A stretch of DNA of 64,000 nucleotides, taken from assembly GCA_963821325.1 (NCBI GenBank), contig CAWGDC010000002.1:124001-188000 (forward strand). Reading direction: 5' to 3'. This document shows positions 8,535-17,797 of the stretch, piece after piece. The position numbers and the translations under genes are program-made. How positions within the stretch are numbered: position 1 is the first letter of the stretch; every line of letters begins with the position of its first letter. Origin of the DNA: PALSA-555 sp963821325. GTDB lineage: Bacteria; Actinomycetota; Acidimicrobiia; IMCC26256; PALSA-555. A model generated the notes under the pieces. The model searched no databases and was not told the origin of the DNA. It worked only from the letters and a program-made list of their open reading frames with translations.

Positions 8535-10161
8535 ATGACAGAACCGAGGTCGTTCGAGGCGCCGGGACCGGGTTCCTGGGGCCTTGACCCGGTGCACTTT
8601 CCCCGACCGGTCACTCGCTACTGGGCGGCGATGCACCCCGACGCGTTCGCGCGCGGCACCCATGACTTTGCCGAGTACTACGGCATGGTCATCGACGGGC
8701 TCCAGATGCAGTACGTGAATGGCTTCGCGTACAGCAGGATGATGCCGGCACCGGAGGAGGACATCCCGGCTCGGTTCGCACGGGCCGACGAGGTGTTCGC
8801 GAAGAAGGTCTGGCGTGATCAGCTGCGCGAATGGGACGAACAGATCAAGCCGGCATCGATCGCGACCCACCGCGAGATCCAGTCGATCGACCCGGACTCG
8901 CTGAGCGCCGACGAGCTCGTCGCGTACCTACGCCGGTGCGCCGACCACCACGCGGCGATGATCACCCAGCACATGCGCTTCACGGCATCCGCGGTCATCC
9001 CGACCGGCGACTTTCTCGCGCACGTGGGGACATGGGTCGCGCTCGCCCCGGCTGAGCTGCTGGGGCTCATGCAGGGGGCGGCGCCGGTATCGGCCGGCAG
9101 CTCGGACGAGCTCGAGGAGCTCACCTCGGCGATCGCGTCGGACAGCGCCGCGGCCAAGCTGCTGCAGTCCGACCGAGACCCGGCCGAAGTGCTGGCCGCT
9201 CTCCGCGACCTCGGTGGGGCGTCGGGATCGGCGGTGTCCAACTACCTCGACCTCGTCGGCTACCGGCCGCTCGACGGCTTCGACATCTCCGAGCCGGCGG
9301 CCCTCGAGCTGCCGGACGCGCTGCTCCGGGCCATGCGCGTCGCTGTGGAGCCCCGGGACGACACATCATCCGGCGTCGACGAGCGGATAGCGAACGTGCG
9401 GCGCCAGGTCCCCGAAGCGCACCGCGGCGAGTTCGACGAGCTCCTCGGCGAGGCCCGTCTGATGTATCGGCTGCGCGACGAGCGAGGTATCTACAGCGAC
9501 AGCTGGGCGTCCGGGCTGATGCGACGGGCCGTGCTCGCCGGTGGGCGTCGCCTCGCCGACCAGGGTCGAAATCAGCGAGCCGGCGCATCTCGTCGACGCG
9601 ACCGTCGACGAGATGGACGCGCTGCTGACCGGATCTGGAGGACCCTCGAGTGACGAGCTCGCCGCTCGTGCCGAGTACCGCGCCACGCACAGCGCCAAGG
9701 ACGCACCGGCGGTGCTCGGCGATCCGCCGAGCCCCCCGCCTGATCCGTCGGGTCTACCGCCTGGGCCCGGCCGCGTCATGGCCGCCACCGGGCTCGCGTT
9801 GGGTGAGGTGTTCGGCAGCTCGGAAGCGCCGCACGACGACCACCTGCTCCGCGGGCTGGCGGCGAGCCAGGGCGTCTACGAGGGCCCGGCCCGCCGAGTG
9901 TCGGGTCCCACGGAGTTCGACCGGATCGTTCAGGGCGACGTCCTCGTGACGGTCGCGACCACCGAGGCATTCAACATTCTGCTGCCGCTGCTGGGGGCGA
10001 TCGTGACGGACAGCGGTGGGCTCCTGTCGCACTCGGCCATCGTGGCTCGGGAGTACGGGATCCCCGGGGTGGTCGGGACCCGAGAGGCGACCGAGCGGAT
10101 CGGCGATGGTGTGCGCGTCCGGGTTGACGGCACCGCCGGCGAGGTGACCTTCCTCGCGTGA
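8535..10161 (+). pseudogene. PEP-utilising enzyme, phosphohistidine (mobile) domain subunit, with +1 frameshift
   Basis: The ATG at 8535 has a strong ggaggggg ribosome-binding site. The reading frame is good to about 9569, where one extra A in an AAA run shifts it. Removing that base joins QGR to ISEPAHLVD and gives a ~541-residue protein ending at 10161. The N-terminal two thirds (DPVHFPRPVTRY onward) resembles the substrate-side domain of rifampin-phosphotransferase-like and PEP-synthase-like proteins. The C-terminal part is the swivelling phosphohistidine domain, with GGLLSHSAIVAREYGIPG carrying the catalytic His. It is followed, with a GTGA overlap, by the ATP-grasp partner. The frameshift may be a sequencing error; if so the gene is functional. 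Confidence 0.8.
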
Positions 10162-11480
10162 AAGGCGTCGTCCCGCTCGCCAAGGCCCAGGAGACCGCCC
10201 TCTTCGGATCCAAGGCCGTCGGGCTCGGCGCGGCGCTGCGGGAGGGCCTTCCAGTCCCGCCCGGCGTCGCCCTGTCGGGCGACGTCGTCGAGGCGGTCGC
10301 ATCCGGTGACCAGCGCGTCATCGCGCAGGTCGAGAAGATGGTTCGGTCGTTGCGTGCACCGTTGGCGGTTCGCTCGTCCGCAGCCGACGAGGACGGTGCC
10401 GACGCGAGCTTCGCCGGCCAGCACCTCACGCTCCTCAACGTTCAGACGACTGACGACGTGGTTCCCGCCTTGAAGGAGATCTGGTGGTCGGCGAACTCCG
10501 ACTCGGCGATCAGCTATCGCCAACGAGTCGGGCTCTTCACCCGCCCCAGCATCGGCGTGGTCGTCCAGACGCTGCTCAACCCTGACGTCGCCGGCGTGAT
10601 GTTCACCACGAACCCGATCACCGGCGCGGACGAGCGGGTCATCGAGGCGAGCTGGGGACTCGGCGAGGTGGTCGTCGCCGGGCAGGTGATCCCGGACAAC
10701 TTCCGCCTCGACCACGCCGGCCAGGTGCTGGAACGACGAGCGGGTCGGAAGGACGTGGCGATCCGCGCCACCGAGACCGGTGGCACCGTCGCCGAGCAGA
10801 TTCCGGCGAGCCAGGCCGAAGCACTCTGCCTCGACGACGCGCAGCTGGCCGAGCTCGGCCGGCTCGCCGCGACGTGCGAACGCGTCTACGGCGCCGGGCG
10901 TGACATCGAGTGGGCGATCGCCGACGGGACGCTCTACCTGCTGCAGTGCCGGGCCGTCACCACGGGCAAGAGCCATGACGCGACCCCAGAGCCTGAGCCG
11001 ACCACGAGCGACCCGGTCGAGGCGGTGCAGCGCGTCGCGCTCTTTGACGGTCTCGACCATCGAGAGGCGGAAGAGATCGCGCGCCTGTTCAAGGAGCGCC
11101 GCTTCAGCGAAGGCGAGACCGTCGTCATGGAGGGTTCGGGAGGCGCGGCCTTCTTCCTGATCAACTCGGGCGAGGCCGTCGTGACTGCCCGCGGCACCGA
11201 GCTCGCCACCCTCCGTCGCGGCGACCACTTCGGCGAGCTCGCGCTGATCGATGAGGGTCCTCGCTCCGCGACGATCACCGCCACGACCGAACTCGTTTGC
11301 TTCGGGCTGACCTTCTGGGACTTCCGGCCCCTCGTTCAGGGCAACGGCGTGATCGGCTGGAAGCTGCTCGAGTCGCTGGCCAAGATGCTGCGGGAGACCC
11401 AGCACGAGGCGGCGCATCTCACCTCGGCGCAGATCGACCCGCACCCGGCGCCGGCCGAGCACACCAACCCGAGCTCCTGA
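10158..11480 (+). CDS. PEP/pyruvate-binding ATP-grasp subunit fused to a cyclic-nucleotide-binding domain
   Basis: A 440-residue protein. Residues ~1-275 match the N-terminal PPDK/PEP-synthase nucleotide-binding domain: GSKAVGLGAALREG, LAVRSSAADEDG, VMFTTNPITG, EASWGLGE and LYLLQCRAVT. Residues ~294-420 form a cNMP-binding domain (LFDGLDHREAEEIARLF, FFLINSGEAVV, GDHFGELALIDEGPRSATI) with the phosphate-binding-cassette pattern GELAL...RSATI. The phosphohistidine domain normally found at the C-terminus is instead on the preceding, overlapping gene. The pair therefore makes a split enzyme in which ATP phosphorylates the His of the partner. The cNMP domain implies gating by cAMP or a similar nucleotide. 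The final acceptor is unknown. Confidence 0.88.
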   Translation: MKGVVPLAKAQETALFGSKAVGLGAALREGLPVPPGVALSGDVVEAVASGDQRVIAQVEKMVRSLRAPLAVRSSAADEDGADASFAGQHLTLLNVQTTDDVVPALKEIWWSANSDSAISYRQRVGLFTRPSIGVVVQTLLNPDVAGVMFTTNPITGADERVIEASWGLGEVVVAGQVIPDNFRLDHAGQVLERRAGRKDVAIRATETGGTVAEQIPASQAEALCLDDAQLAELGRLAATCERVYGAGRDIEWAIADGTLYLLQCRAVTTGKSHDATPEPEPTTSDPVEAVQRVALFDGLDHREAEEIARLFKERRFSEGETVVMEGSGGAAFFLINSGEAVVTARGTELATLRRGDHFGELALIDEGPRSATITATTELVCFGLTFWDFRPLVQGNGVIGWKLLESLAKMLRETQHEAAHLTSAQIDPHPAPAEHTNPSS

Positions 11481-11516
11481 CGGACGGCCGGCCACGCTGG
11501 CCCGAGAGCCAGCGCC

Positions 11517-11542
11517 GACTCGCGGTCAAGCAATCGCGAGTC
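11517..11542. repeat. Palindromic intergenic repeat
   Basis: Arms gactcgcggt and atcgcgagtc with a 6-base spacer; 37 bases after the ATP-grasp gene. Confidence 0.9.
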
Positions 11543-11567
11543 GGACAGGTCGACCCACTCCCGATGC

Positions 11568-11594
11568 GACTCGCGGGTTCCTGGACCGCGAGTC
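11568..11594. repeat. Palindromic intergenic repeat
   Basis: Arms gactcgcggg and accgcgagtc, spacer ttcctgg; 25 bases after the previous copy. Confidence 0.9.
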
Positions 11595-11742
11595 GGCTGA
11601 CCTTTGGCGAAGTCGAGGCCTTGTTCGGACTTGTCGCTCGCCCATTCACGGGTAGTCAGTTGTTCGAGGTCCTCAACGAAGGCGAGGAGGCCGACCTTTG
11701 GGCAGGTGGACGGCGTCAGGGTGGGCGACTTAGATCGTGGGT

Positions 11743-11916
11743 ATGCCACAACAATACGAAATCGTTGCCGGCGTCAACATACCTGGCACCGTGTGGATGG
11801 GAAACCTGCAGGGCGCGGTAGGCCCCGGCTTCATCCTGTACGAGTGTTCCGCCTGTGCCGCAATTGTGCGTGACTCGGCTCGACACGACACCTGGCACGA
11901 CGCGCACGGCAACTGA
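11743..11916 (+). CDS. Small putative zinc-binding protein (CxxC...RHDTWH)
   Basis: A 57-residue protein not overlapping any other good candidate. It contains CSAC (residues ~38-41) followed by RHDTWHDAH, a CxxC plus His cluster that could bind zinc. Similar short C-terminal cysteine/RHDxWH arrangements occur in small actinobacterial and phage proteins. The ribosome-binding site is weak. It lies between two repeat-bearing gaps. Assignment rests on the residue pattern alone. Confidence 0.5.
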   Translation: MPQQYEIVAGVNIPGTVWMGNLQGAVGPGFILYECSACAAIVRDSARHDTWHDAHGN

Positions 11917-12002
11917 CGCCAAGTTCCGGACGCCGACTTCGCCAAGACGCTCGATGCGTTGTGTATGGACGCAACGCCCGCTCGCTGGCGCATCACGCCT
12001 CC

Positions 12003-12028
12003 GACTCGCGGCCTTCGAACCGCGAGTC
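12003..12028. repeat. Palindromic intergenic repeat
   Basis: Arms gactcgcggc and accgcgagtc with a 6-base spacer. Confidence 0.9.
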
Positions 12029-12205
12029 AAGCGGGGTGCGAAAGCCCTCGTCTGCTGAGCCCCGAATCGCTCACGTCTCCCGCGTCGCCGGGCCGGGAAG
12101 GACCACGTGTAGCAACCCAGGGGCCCACAAGCGGCCAACTCGGTGACGTTTCGTCGCTCTGGTGCGCTGGGGCGCGCCGGCCCTCTGAGGGTCGGTCATT
12201 GGGCG

Positions 12206-12829
12206 TCAGATGGCGTCGAGACCTATCTCGGCGCGTGTCTCGGCCGTGGTATTGACATGCGGGAACGGGTGGTCTGGCACGTCCAGCTTGAGCGCACGAC
12301 AGATGGGATCCCACCCGTCGCCGGGATGCCATTCCAGAAGTCGGTCTGGTGGTGCTGTCGCTCGCACGTGGTCGTTGTAAGCGAGGTACGCACGTTTGGC
12401 AGCGGACTCGTCTTGCCAGCTCGGCGTGAACGACGTCATCATTCCCCGGCCCATTGCCGTCCAACCATCGTCAGGCGCGTCGGGCGCGAAGTACGTCGCC
12501 ATGGCAATGAAGATCGTCTGGGATGCGCTCGTCCACCACGAGTCGGCGTCGCGGACTGATAGCAGGATGACGGCGTCGGGAAAAGCCTCGCTGATCTGTT
12601 GCCAAAACGGCGCGGCTGGCCAATCGACCGAGGCTGCATAGCCAGCGAAGAACGCATCCCAGTCAGGCAACTGACCCCGATACGCCCTGCCCCAGGTGTC
12701 AGGATCCTCCGGGCGCTCGCGTACCTCCAGCATGTGGTAGCAGGGCCCGCCGAGCAACTCTTCCAATGCGAACTTCAGCGACATCGTGCCTGTTCGACCC
12801 AGTCCCGCACCAACGACTCGAAGTGCCAC
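12206..12829 (-). CDS. Sulfotransferase-family protein
   Basis: A 207-residue protein of the Sulfotransfer_4 type. The 5'-phosphosulfate-binding loop is LRVVGAGLGRTGTMS at the N-terminus (residues ~3-17), and the 3'-phosphate-binding region is LSVRDADSWWTSA. The family transfers a sulfo group from PAPS, although many members are of unproven activity. The GTG at 12829 is chosen because it is preceded by GGGAGGG seven bases upstream and places the PAPS loop at the N-terminus, as usual; a longer in-frame extension to 13072 has no family similarity and runs through a palindromic repeat. Confidence 0.85.
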   Translation of the reverse strand: MALRVVGAGLGRTGTMSLKFALEELLGGPCYHMLEVRERPEDPDTWGRAYRGQLPDWDAFFAGYAASVDWPAAPFWQQISEAFPDAVILLSVRDADSWWTSASQTIFIAMATYFAPDAPDDGWTAMGRGMMTSFTPSWQDESAAKRAYLAYNDHVRATAPPDRLLEWHPGDGWDPICRALKLDVPDHPFPHVNTTAETRAEIGLDAI

Positions 12830-13001
12830 TTCTGTCCCTCCCCGCTGAGCATAAGTCGAACTGCCCTCGCGAGTCGCCACCTGTGTCGTCAATCGAGTTG
12901 CTTCAGACTCAGCGGGAGTGGCTCGCCGTGGACCGGTGGAGCAACCCCTCGGTGCCGAACGCGAGCGATCGTCCAACCGGCGGGTGATGGTGCACCCGTT
13001 T

Positions 13002-13028
13002 GCCTCGCGGTCTTCGAAACCGCGAGTC
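13002..13028. repeat. Palindromic intergenic repeat
   Basis: Arms gcctcgcggt and accgcgagtc, spacer cttcgaa; 6 bases beyond the monooxygenase stop. Confidence 0.9.
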
Positions 13029-13034
13029 GCGGGA

Positions 13035-14255
13035 TTAGGCAGCCCGGATGCGGTCGAGCAGTCGTTGGTCAATGAGTTCGGCCGGCAGGTTCTCTGGACC
13101 GGTGAACGCGCTGACCATCACGGGGAAGAGCTGCGGATCCATCTCGTCCATCAGCCTGCCGGTGAGCGCGCGGCGCGCTGCTCGGTTGTCAGCGTCTTCG
13201 GCTTGCGCCACCGCGAGGACGTCGGCAATGAAGCGAACTCGCTCCATACGACCAGACCGCTCTGCTCCGTAGGCGGCGAACTCGTGCGCTGAACGGGCTC
13301 CATCGATGACTAGGTCCCGCACGATTCGGGCGTCTCGGAGGGCGATCGAGAGACCCTGTCCGATGATTGGGTCGTTGTGACCGGCCGCGTCGCCGATCAG
13401 GACGACGCCGTCGACGTACGGGCTGTCGGTCCACGTGTCGTCACCGGGATAGGTGGCACATGGCCCTGCGGGCACCGCAGCGGCGACCTGCTCACCCCAC
13501 GGGTATCCGGATTGTGTGCACGCGGCGAGGAACTGTTCTGTGCCGTGGGGGCCTGAGAATCGGTGCTGTCCGGAAAGGCCGGGGACAATGTAGACGCGGG
13601 CTCGTCCCCCTCCCTGGTGAAACAGCAAGAAGAACAGGTCGCCTTCGCTTGCGAGCGCGTCATGATCGGGCACGTCCCGCAAGCCGTCGACCAGAAGCCC
13701 TGCGATGTAGCTAATCGGCTCCTGGCGTTGGAGCTGGACGCCGATCTGCTTACGGACCGTCGAGGCTCGCCCGTCAGCCCCAACGACGAGTGACGCCCGC
13801 AGATCAGCGGACCCGTCTTCCGTCGCATACGACACCTCGGGCGCTCGGCCCGCCGTCACGCGCACGTCACGCGTACCTCGGACAACCGTCGCGCCTGCCT
13901 TCACCGCTGCATCAGCGATGGCTTGACATGCCGTGGGGTGACGCAGGTTCAGCGAGCCTGGGATATCGGGCACCATGGCCTCCATCGGGAAGGTTGCTAC
14001 TTCCCCGACACCCTCCGCGTACTGCTTCCAGATGGGCGTCACGTGCGCACCAGCCTCGAGCAGCGCCGCTTCGACCCCGGGCTCGCGCGCCTCCTTCACT
14101 CCCCACACCTGCATGCTCTCGCCGCGGACCCTGTCCTGATACTCGGTCGTCGCCTCCAAGACGACGACGCCGAGTCCGGCTCGGGCGAGCGCCATCGCCA
14201 GGGAGGCGCCGCTGATCCCTCCACCCACGACGACAACGTCGGTAGCGTCGGCCAT
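13035..14255 (-). CDS. FAD-dependent monooxygenase (PHBH fold)
   Basis: A 406-residue flavoprotein. The N-terminal Rossmann motif is VVVGGGISGASLAMALARAG, the mid-protein DG motif lies in VVGADGRASTVRKQ, and the GD motif is VVLIGDAAGHNDPIIGQG. These are the three hallmarks of aromatic hydroxylase-type class A flavin monooxygenases. Such enzymes use NAD(P)H and O2 to hydroxylate an aromatic or similar substrate. The ATG at 14255 follows an AGGAGAG ribosome-binding site; a longer in-frame ATG lacks one. It stands alone, with a palindromic repeat 7 bases beyond its stop. Confidence 0.92.
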   Translation of the reverse strand: MADATDVVVVGGGISGASLAMALARAGLGVVVLEATTEYQDRVRGESMQVWGVKEAREPGVEAALLEAGAHVTPIWKQYAEGVGEVATFPMEAMVPDIPGSLNLRHPTACQAIADAAVKAGATVVRGTRDVRVTAGRAPEVSYATEDGSADLRASLVVGADGRASTVRKQIGVQLQRQEPISYIAGLLVDGLRDVPDHDALASEGDLFFLLFHQGGGRARVYIVPGLSGQHRFSGPHGTEQFLAACTQSGYPWGEQVAAAVPAGPCATYPGDDTWTDSPYVDGVVLIGDAAGHNDPIIGQGLSIALRDARIVRDLVIDGARSAHEFAAYGAERSGRMERVRFIADVLAVAQAEDADNRAARRALTGRLMDEMDPQLFPVMVSAFTGPENLPAELIDQRLLDRIRAA

Positions 14256-14633
14256 CCACTCTCCTGCGCCCGGCAGGCTTCGGATCAAGGGCGCGTAATG
14301 AGCGCAGGCTAGCGCCGGTCTCCGGGACACGCGCGGGCCGACTCGGGTGCTCGCAGGCGGCGGTGGTGCGGCAGCCGCGGAGACCCGCGTCGGTGATCGG
14401 TCAAGTCCAGTCAGCGGCAGCGCGACGCAGCGCAGATCTAGCGTGAGCTGTGAGCGCTTGACTCGCGGTCTGCCGGATCGCGAGGCACGGCCGTCTCCAC
14501 CTGCTCACCGCACGGAACGGGCACCGGGCGGGTCGTTCCCGCACCTGCCACGCCGTCAGTCCCGCTGATTTGCACCCCGATGCCGCGCTGCACGACCATG
14601 CCGCAACCTATCCGGCGGGAGTCGAGGGGCATC
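14256..14633. other. Divergent gap between monooxygenase and SurE-like gene
   Basis: It holds one palindromic repeat (14460-14486). No gene or convincing promoter was found. Confidence 0.5.
14460..14486. repeat. Palindromic intergenic repeat
   Basis: Arms gactcgcggt and atcgcgaggc, spacer ctgccgg; divergent gap. Confidence 0.85.
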
Positions 14634-15446
14634 ATGACCGACGAGAAGGGGTGGGCGCGTCGCTTCGCCATAGCTGTCACGGTCGCCGCGTTCTCCGTCG
14701 CGGCGCTCGGCGCGTCCGCGGCTGGGGCCGCGGTACCGGCCGCGTCATCGCCGAAGCTCAAGATCCTCGTGACCAACGACGACGGAAACACCACGCCTGG
14801 CCTTGACGCCCTCGTTCAAGCTCTGATCAAGATCCCGGGGACCAGCGTCATGGTCGCCATGCCATCTACGAACCAGAGCGGCACCGATTCGACAACGACA
14901 CCCGGAGTCCGCACCGGCGTGAGGACCACGACGACCGGCGGATATTCCGCCTACGCGGTCGATGGCACTCCGGCAGACAGCGTCAACTGGGCCCTTGCGA
15001 ACCTCGGTCGACCACAGCTGGTGGTGTCCGGTGTGAACGACGGGCAGAACATCGGGGGATTCACGACCATCTCGGGAACGGTCGGAGCGGCGCGAACGGC
15101 AGCCCGGCTCGGGATCCCTGCGCTCGCGGTCAGCCAGGGGTACGTCACCGTCGGAGTTGCCGCCGGCATCCCGTACAACGTCGCAGCCGGCTACGCAGTG
15201 GGCTGGGTCAAGCAACACCGACAGGCGGTACTAAAGCCCAAGAAGGGCGCGCCCGTCCTCTTCCAGAGTCTGAACGTGCCGACCTGCACCGCCGGGTCAA
15301 TTCGAGGCGAAGTCACTGTCCCAGCCGCGTCGACGACCGCCAACGCCCTCACGGTCCCCGACTGCAAATCGACTGCCACTCATCCGACAAGCGACGTGGA
15401 CGCGTTCAACGAGGGCTTCGCCACCCTCAGCTCGCTGACGCCGTAG
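14634..15446 (+). CDS. Exported SurE-like 5'/3'-nucleotidase domain protein
   Basis: A 270-residue protein with a Sec signal (RRFAIAVTVAAFSVAALGAS, cleavage near AGAA). A SurE-type domain follows: ILVTNDDG with the paired metal-binding aspartates, the substrate-pocket GTPADSVNWAL, and VVSGVNDGQN matching the SGxNxGxN metal site. SurE proteins are usually cytoplasmic phosphatases acting on nucleoside monophosphates. An exported form suggests extracellular nucleotide or phosphate scavenging (inference). The start at 14634 is favoured by gaggggc just upstream; another ATG at 14580 is in frame. Confidence 0.85.
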   Translation: MTDEKGWARRFAIAVTVAAFSVAALGASAAGAAVPAASSPKLKILVTNDDGNTTPGLDALVQALIKIPGTSVMVAMPSTNQSGTDSTTTPGVRTGVRTTTTGGYSAYAVDGTPADSVNWALANLGRPQLVVSGVNDGQNIGGFTTISGTVGAARTAARLGIPALAVSQGYVTVGVAAGIPYNVAAGYAVGWVKQHRQAVLKPKKGAPVLFQSLNVPTCTAGSIRGEVTVPAASTTANALTVPDCKSTATHPTSDVDAFNEGFATLSSLTP

Positions 15447-15598
15447 CGATCGACCACAGCCGTTCGCTGCACGAGCGGGCCTCGTGCTGCGAGACCGGAT
15501 CCCCGCAGTGTGAGAAGGAGGGCGCCGACAGGCTGCGGGTCACCGCCCGCGTACCGCCCACATCGCCGGAGAAACGCGCTGCCCCCGACCAGGGCAGT

Positions 15599-15625
15599 GA
15601 CTCGCGACCTGAGGAACCGCGAGTC
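15599..15625. repeat. Palindromic intergenic repeat
   Basis: Arms gactcgcgac and accgcgagtc, spacer ctgagga. Confidence 0.88.
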
Positions 15626-15731
15626 GTACCCGTCATACGGCGGAAGGGTGGGCATCAGGTGATCAAGCCGCGCTGGCCACTAGAATCATCGCGTCGCCAC
15701 CTAGCGGGAGCGATGCGCTATCCGACCTCTG

Positions 15732-16220
15732 TTGCGTAGCCGAGGGCGGAACGGCTGCCCATCGTGGACGGCTGCCCTCCTCGTGTCCGGACTCGCCGCA
15801 GGCACGCTGGCCGCCTGCTCGGGCGGAGCCGCGTCGTCGTCGAATGGCATTCCCCAGCCGGCAGCCGCGCCGAGCACCTCGGCGCCCACCGTCACCACGC
15901 CGCAGGGCGGGCCTGCGCTGGCGATGTTCAACGCTCCGACATCGTTCAGCTGCTTGACGCAACACCCGGCGCAGGCGCAGGTCACGATCGGGTGGGACGC
16001 TCCGTCGGCCACCCAGGTCACGGTGACACTCGACGGAGTCCGACCGCCGCGCGGCATACGCGCATCCGTCCCGTACGAGGTGCCGGCGGGTCCTCCAAGA
16101 GGACCCGGTGTGACCGTCGTGTTCGCGTGCGGCGCCCCCCACCACACGATCAGTCTGAGGTGGACCATGAACCACTCACCGGGGACCATGCGCGTCGTGT
16201 CGGTGGCGGCGGCACCATGA
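15732..16220 (+). CDS. Putative lipoprotein, first gene of exported oxidase operon
   Basis: A 162-residue protein with a lipoprotein signal: a hydrophobic stretch ending LAAC (lipobox), then a Ser/Ala/Pro/Thr-rich linker. The mature domain is beta-rich (AQVTIGWDAPSATQVTVTLDG) and is not assigned to a family. The start is a TTG, the only start in frame ahead of the signal. The TGA stop overlaps the ATG of the multicopper oxidase (ATGA). This suggests that it assists or anchors the exported oxidase, but no copper-binding motif is evident beyond one late CGAPHH. Confidence 0.65.
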   Translation: MRSRGRNGCPSWTAALLVSGLAAGTLAACSGGAASSSNGIPQPAAAPSTSAPTVTTPQGGPALAMFNAPTSFSCLTQHPAQAQVTIGWDAPSATQVTVTLDGVRPPRGIRASVPYEVPAGPPRGPGVTVVFACGAPHHTISLRWTMNHSPGTMRVVSVAAAP

Positions 16221-17797
16221 GCTACCCGACACAGCCCGGGCCGGTGAGCCGCCGCTCGTTTCTGAACGCCGTCGGGGTGGCCGGGCTCGGGACGCTGGCG
16301 GGCTGGGCGCCGATCCGGCTGGTCTCCTCGTCGGGGCATCGGATCGGCGGGGTGGCGCCCGGCGCTTCCTCAGGCTGGCCGGAGCCGGCCGCACGCGTGA
16401 GCGCCAACGGCATCTTGGCGACGAGGCTGCGGGTGCGCGAGATGCGGACCCGAATCGGCGCGGCTCCAACCAGGGCCTGGACCTACGAGAGCGTCTACCC
16501 GGGGCCGACCCTCGAGGTTCGGCCCGGCGACCGCCTGAGCGTCGAGCTGGTGAACGACTCGAACGAGGTCACGAACCTCCACACGCATGGCCTGCACGTC
16601 TCACCGAACAGCCCCTCCGACAACGTGCTCCTCGCCATCGAACCGGGCAGGAGCTACCAGTACGAGTACGCGGTCCCGCCCGACCATCCCGCCGGCACGC
16701 TCTGGTACCACGCGCACTACCACCCGCTCACGGACCAGCAGGTCTTCGGCGGTCTCTTCGGGACGCTGATCGTCCGAGGCGAGCTCGACGAGCTGCCCGG
16801 CGTCGCCGGCCGCCGTGAGCGAGTCCTGATCCTCAGCCAGATCGAGATCCAGGACGGTGCGATCGTCGACGGCGCGAAGAGCTCGCTGTCGAACCAAGCG
16901 ACGCTCGTCAACGGCCAGTACCAGCCGATCCTGAAGATCGCGCCCGGCGAGATCCAGCGCTGGCGAATTCTCAACGCCAGCTCGGTCTTCTACCGGCTCC
17001 AACTCGACCACCATGTCCTGAACACGATCGCCATCGATGGCAACGCCCTCGCCGCGACCGAGCCCACCGAGGTGCTCGAGATCCCGCCCGGTGGCCGCGC
17101 CGACGTCCTCGTGCAGGCTGCCGTCGGCGGCCACTACGCGCTGCGCTCATTGAGCTGGAGCGACTTCGGCCTCTACTACACGACCGCGATGACGCCGCAT
17201 GCGCAAACCGTCGTCCGGATGCAGGTCGCAGGGCCACCCGCGCCCTCGGGACCCGGCCTGCCCACGACCCTCCTTCCCTTCAAGGACCTCCGAAACGTCC
17301 CCGTGGACCGCTGCCGCGTGTTCCAGCTCTCCGAGCGGGAGCCGCGGGGAACCGGCCAGTTGAACAAGTTCAGCTATTACGTCAACGGCCGGCAGTACGT
17401 CCACGGTGCGAACTCCGTGGGCGCCACCATGCTGCTCGGCAGCACCGAGGAGTGGGAGTTCGTCAACCTCACGTACGAGCCGCACCCGCTGCACATCCAC
17501 GTCAACCCGTTCCAGGTCATCGCCGTCAACGGGGTGCCGTCCAACGAGCTCCACTACCGCGACACGGCCAAGCTCCCGCCGTTCGGGACGCTCACCATTC
17601 GACACCAGTTCCTCGACTTCACCGGGCTCTTCGTCTGGCACTGCCACATCCTCTTCCACGAGGACAACGGCATGATGCAGCTCGTCCAGGTCGTCGCGAC
17701 GCCAGCCGAGCTCCAGGCCACCGACGCCGCGGCGCACACCACCGCGGACTCGACCGGAACCACCACCCAGCAGCTGTACTGCCATCTCCGGGCATGA
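16217..17797 (+). CDS. Tat-exported multicopper oxidase (laccase-like)
   Basis: A 526-residue protein with a twin-arginine signal (SRRSFLNAVGVAGLG). All four copper motifs are present: NLHTHGLHV (about 120), WYHAHYHP (about 162), HPLHIHVNPF (about 422) and HCHILFHEDNGMM (about 474). The last has the type-1 Cys and the axial Met. It would couple one-electron oxidation of a phenol, metal ion or similar reductant to four-electron reduction of O2 outside the membrane. Both ends overlap neighbouring genes by four bases, tying it to the lipoprotein upstream and the BBE-type flavin oxidase downstream. Confidence 0.95.
   Translation: MSYPTQPGPVSRRSFLNAVGVAGLGTLAGWAPIRLVSSSGHRIGGVAPGASSGWPEPAARVSANGILATRLRVREMRTRIGAAPTRAWTYESVYPGPTLEVRPGDRLSVELVNDSNEVTNLHTHGLHVSPNSPSDNVLLAIEPGRSYQYEYAVPPDHPAGTLWYHAHYHPLTDQQVFGGLFGTLIVRGELDELPGVAGRRERVLILSQIEIQDGAIVDGAKSSLSNQATLVNGQYQPILKIAPGEIQRWRILNASSVFYRLQLDHHVLNTIAIDGNALAATEPTEVLEIPPGGRADVLVQAAVGGHYALRSLSWSDFGLYYTTAMTPHAQTVVRMQVAGPPAPSGPGLPTTLLPFKDLRNVPVDRCRVFQLSEREPRGTGQLNKFSYYVNGRQYVHGANSVGATMLLGSTEEWEFVNLTYEPHPLHIHVNPFQVIAVNGVPSNELHYRDTAKLPPFGTLTIRHQFLDFTGLFVWHCHILFHEDNGMMQLVQVVATPAELQATDAAAHTTADSTGTTTQQLYCHLRA

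Noticed and set aside
9930..11495. Long minus-strand open frame opposite the ATP-grasp/cNMP gene
   Set aside because: Antisense shadow; the plus strand carries all PPDK-type and cNMP motifs.
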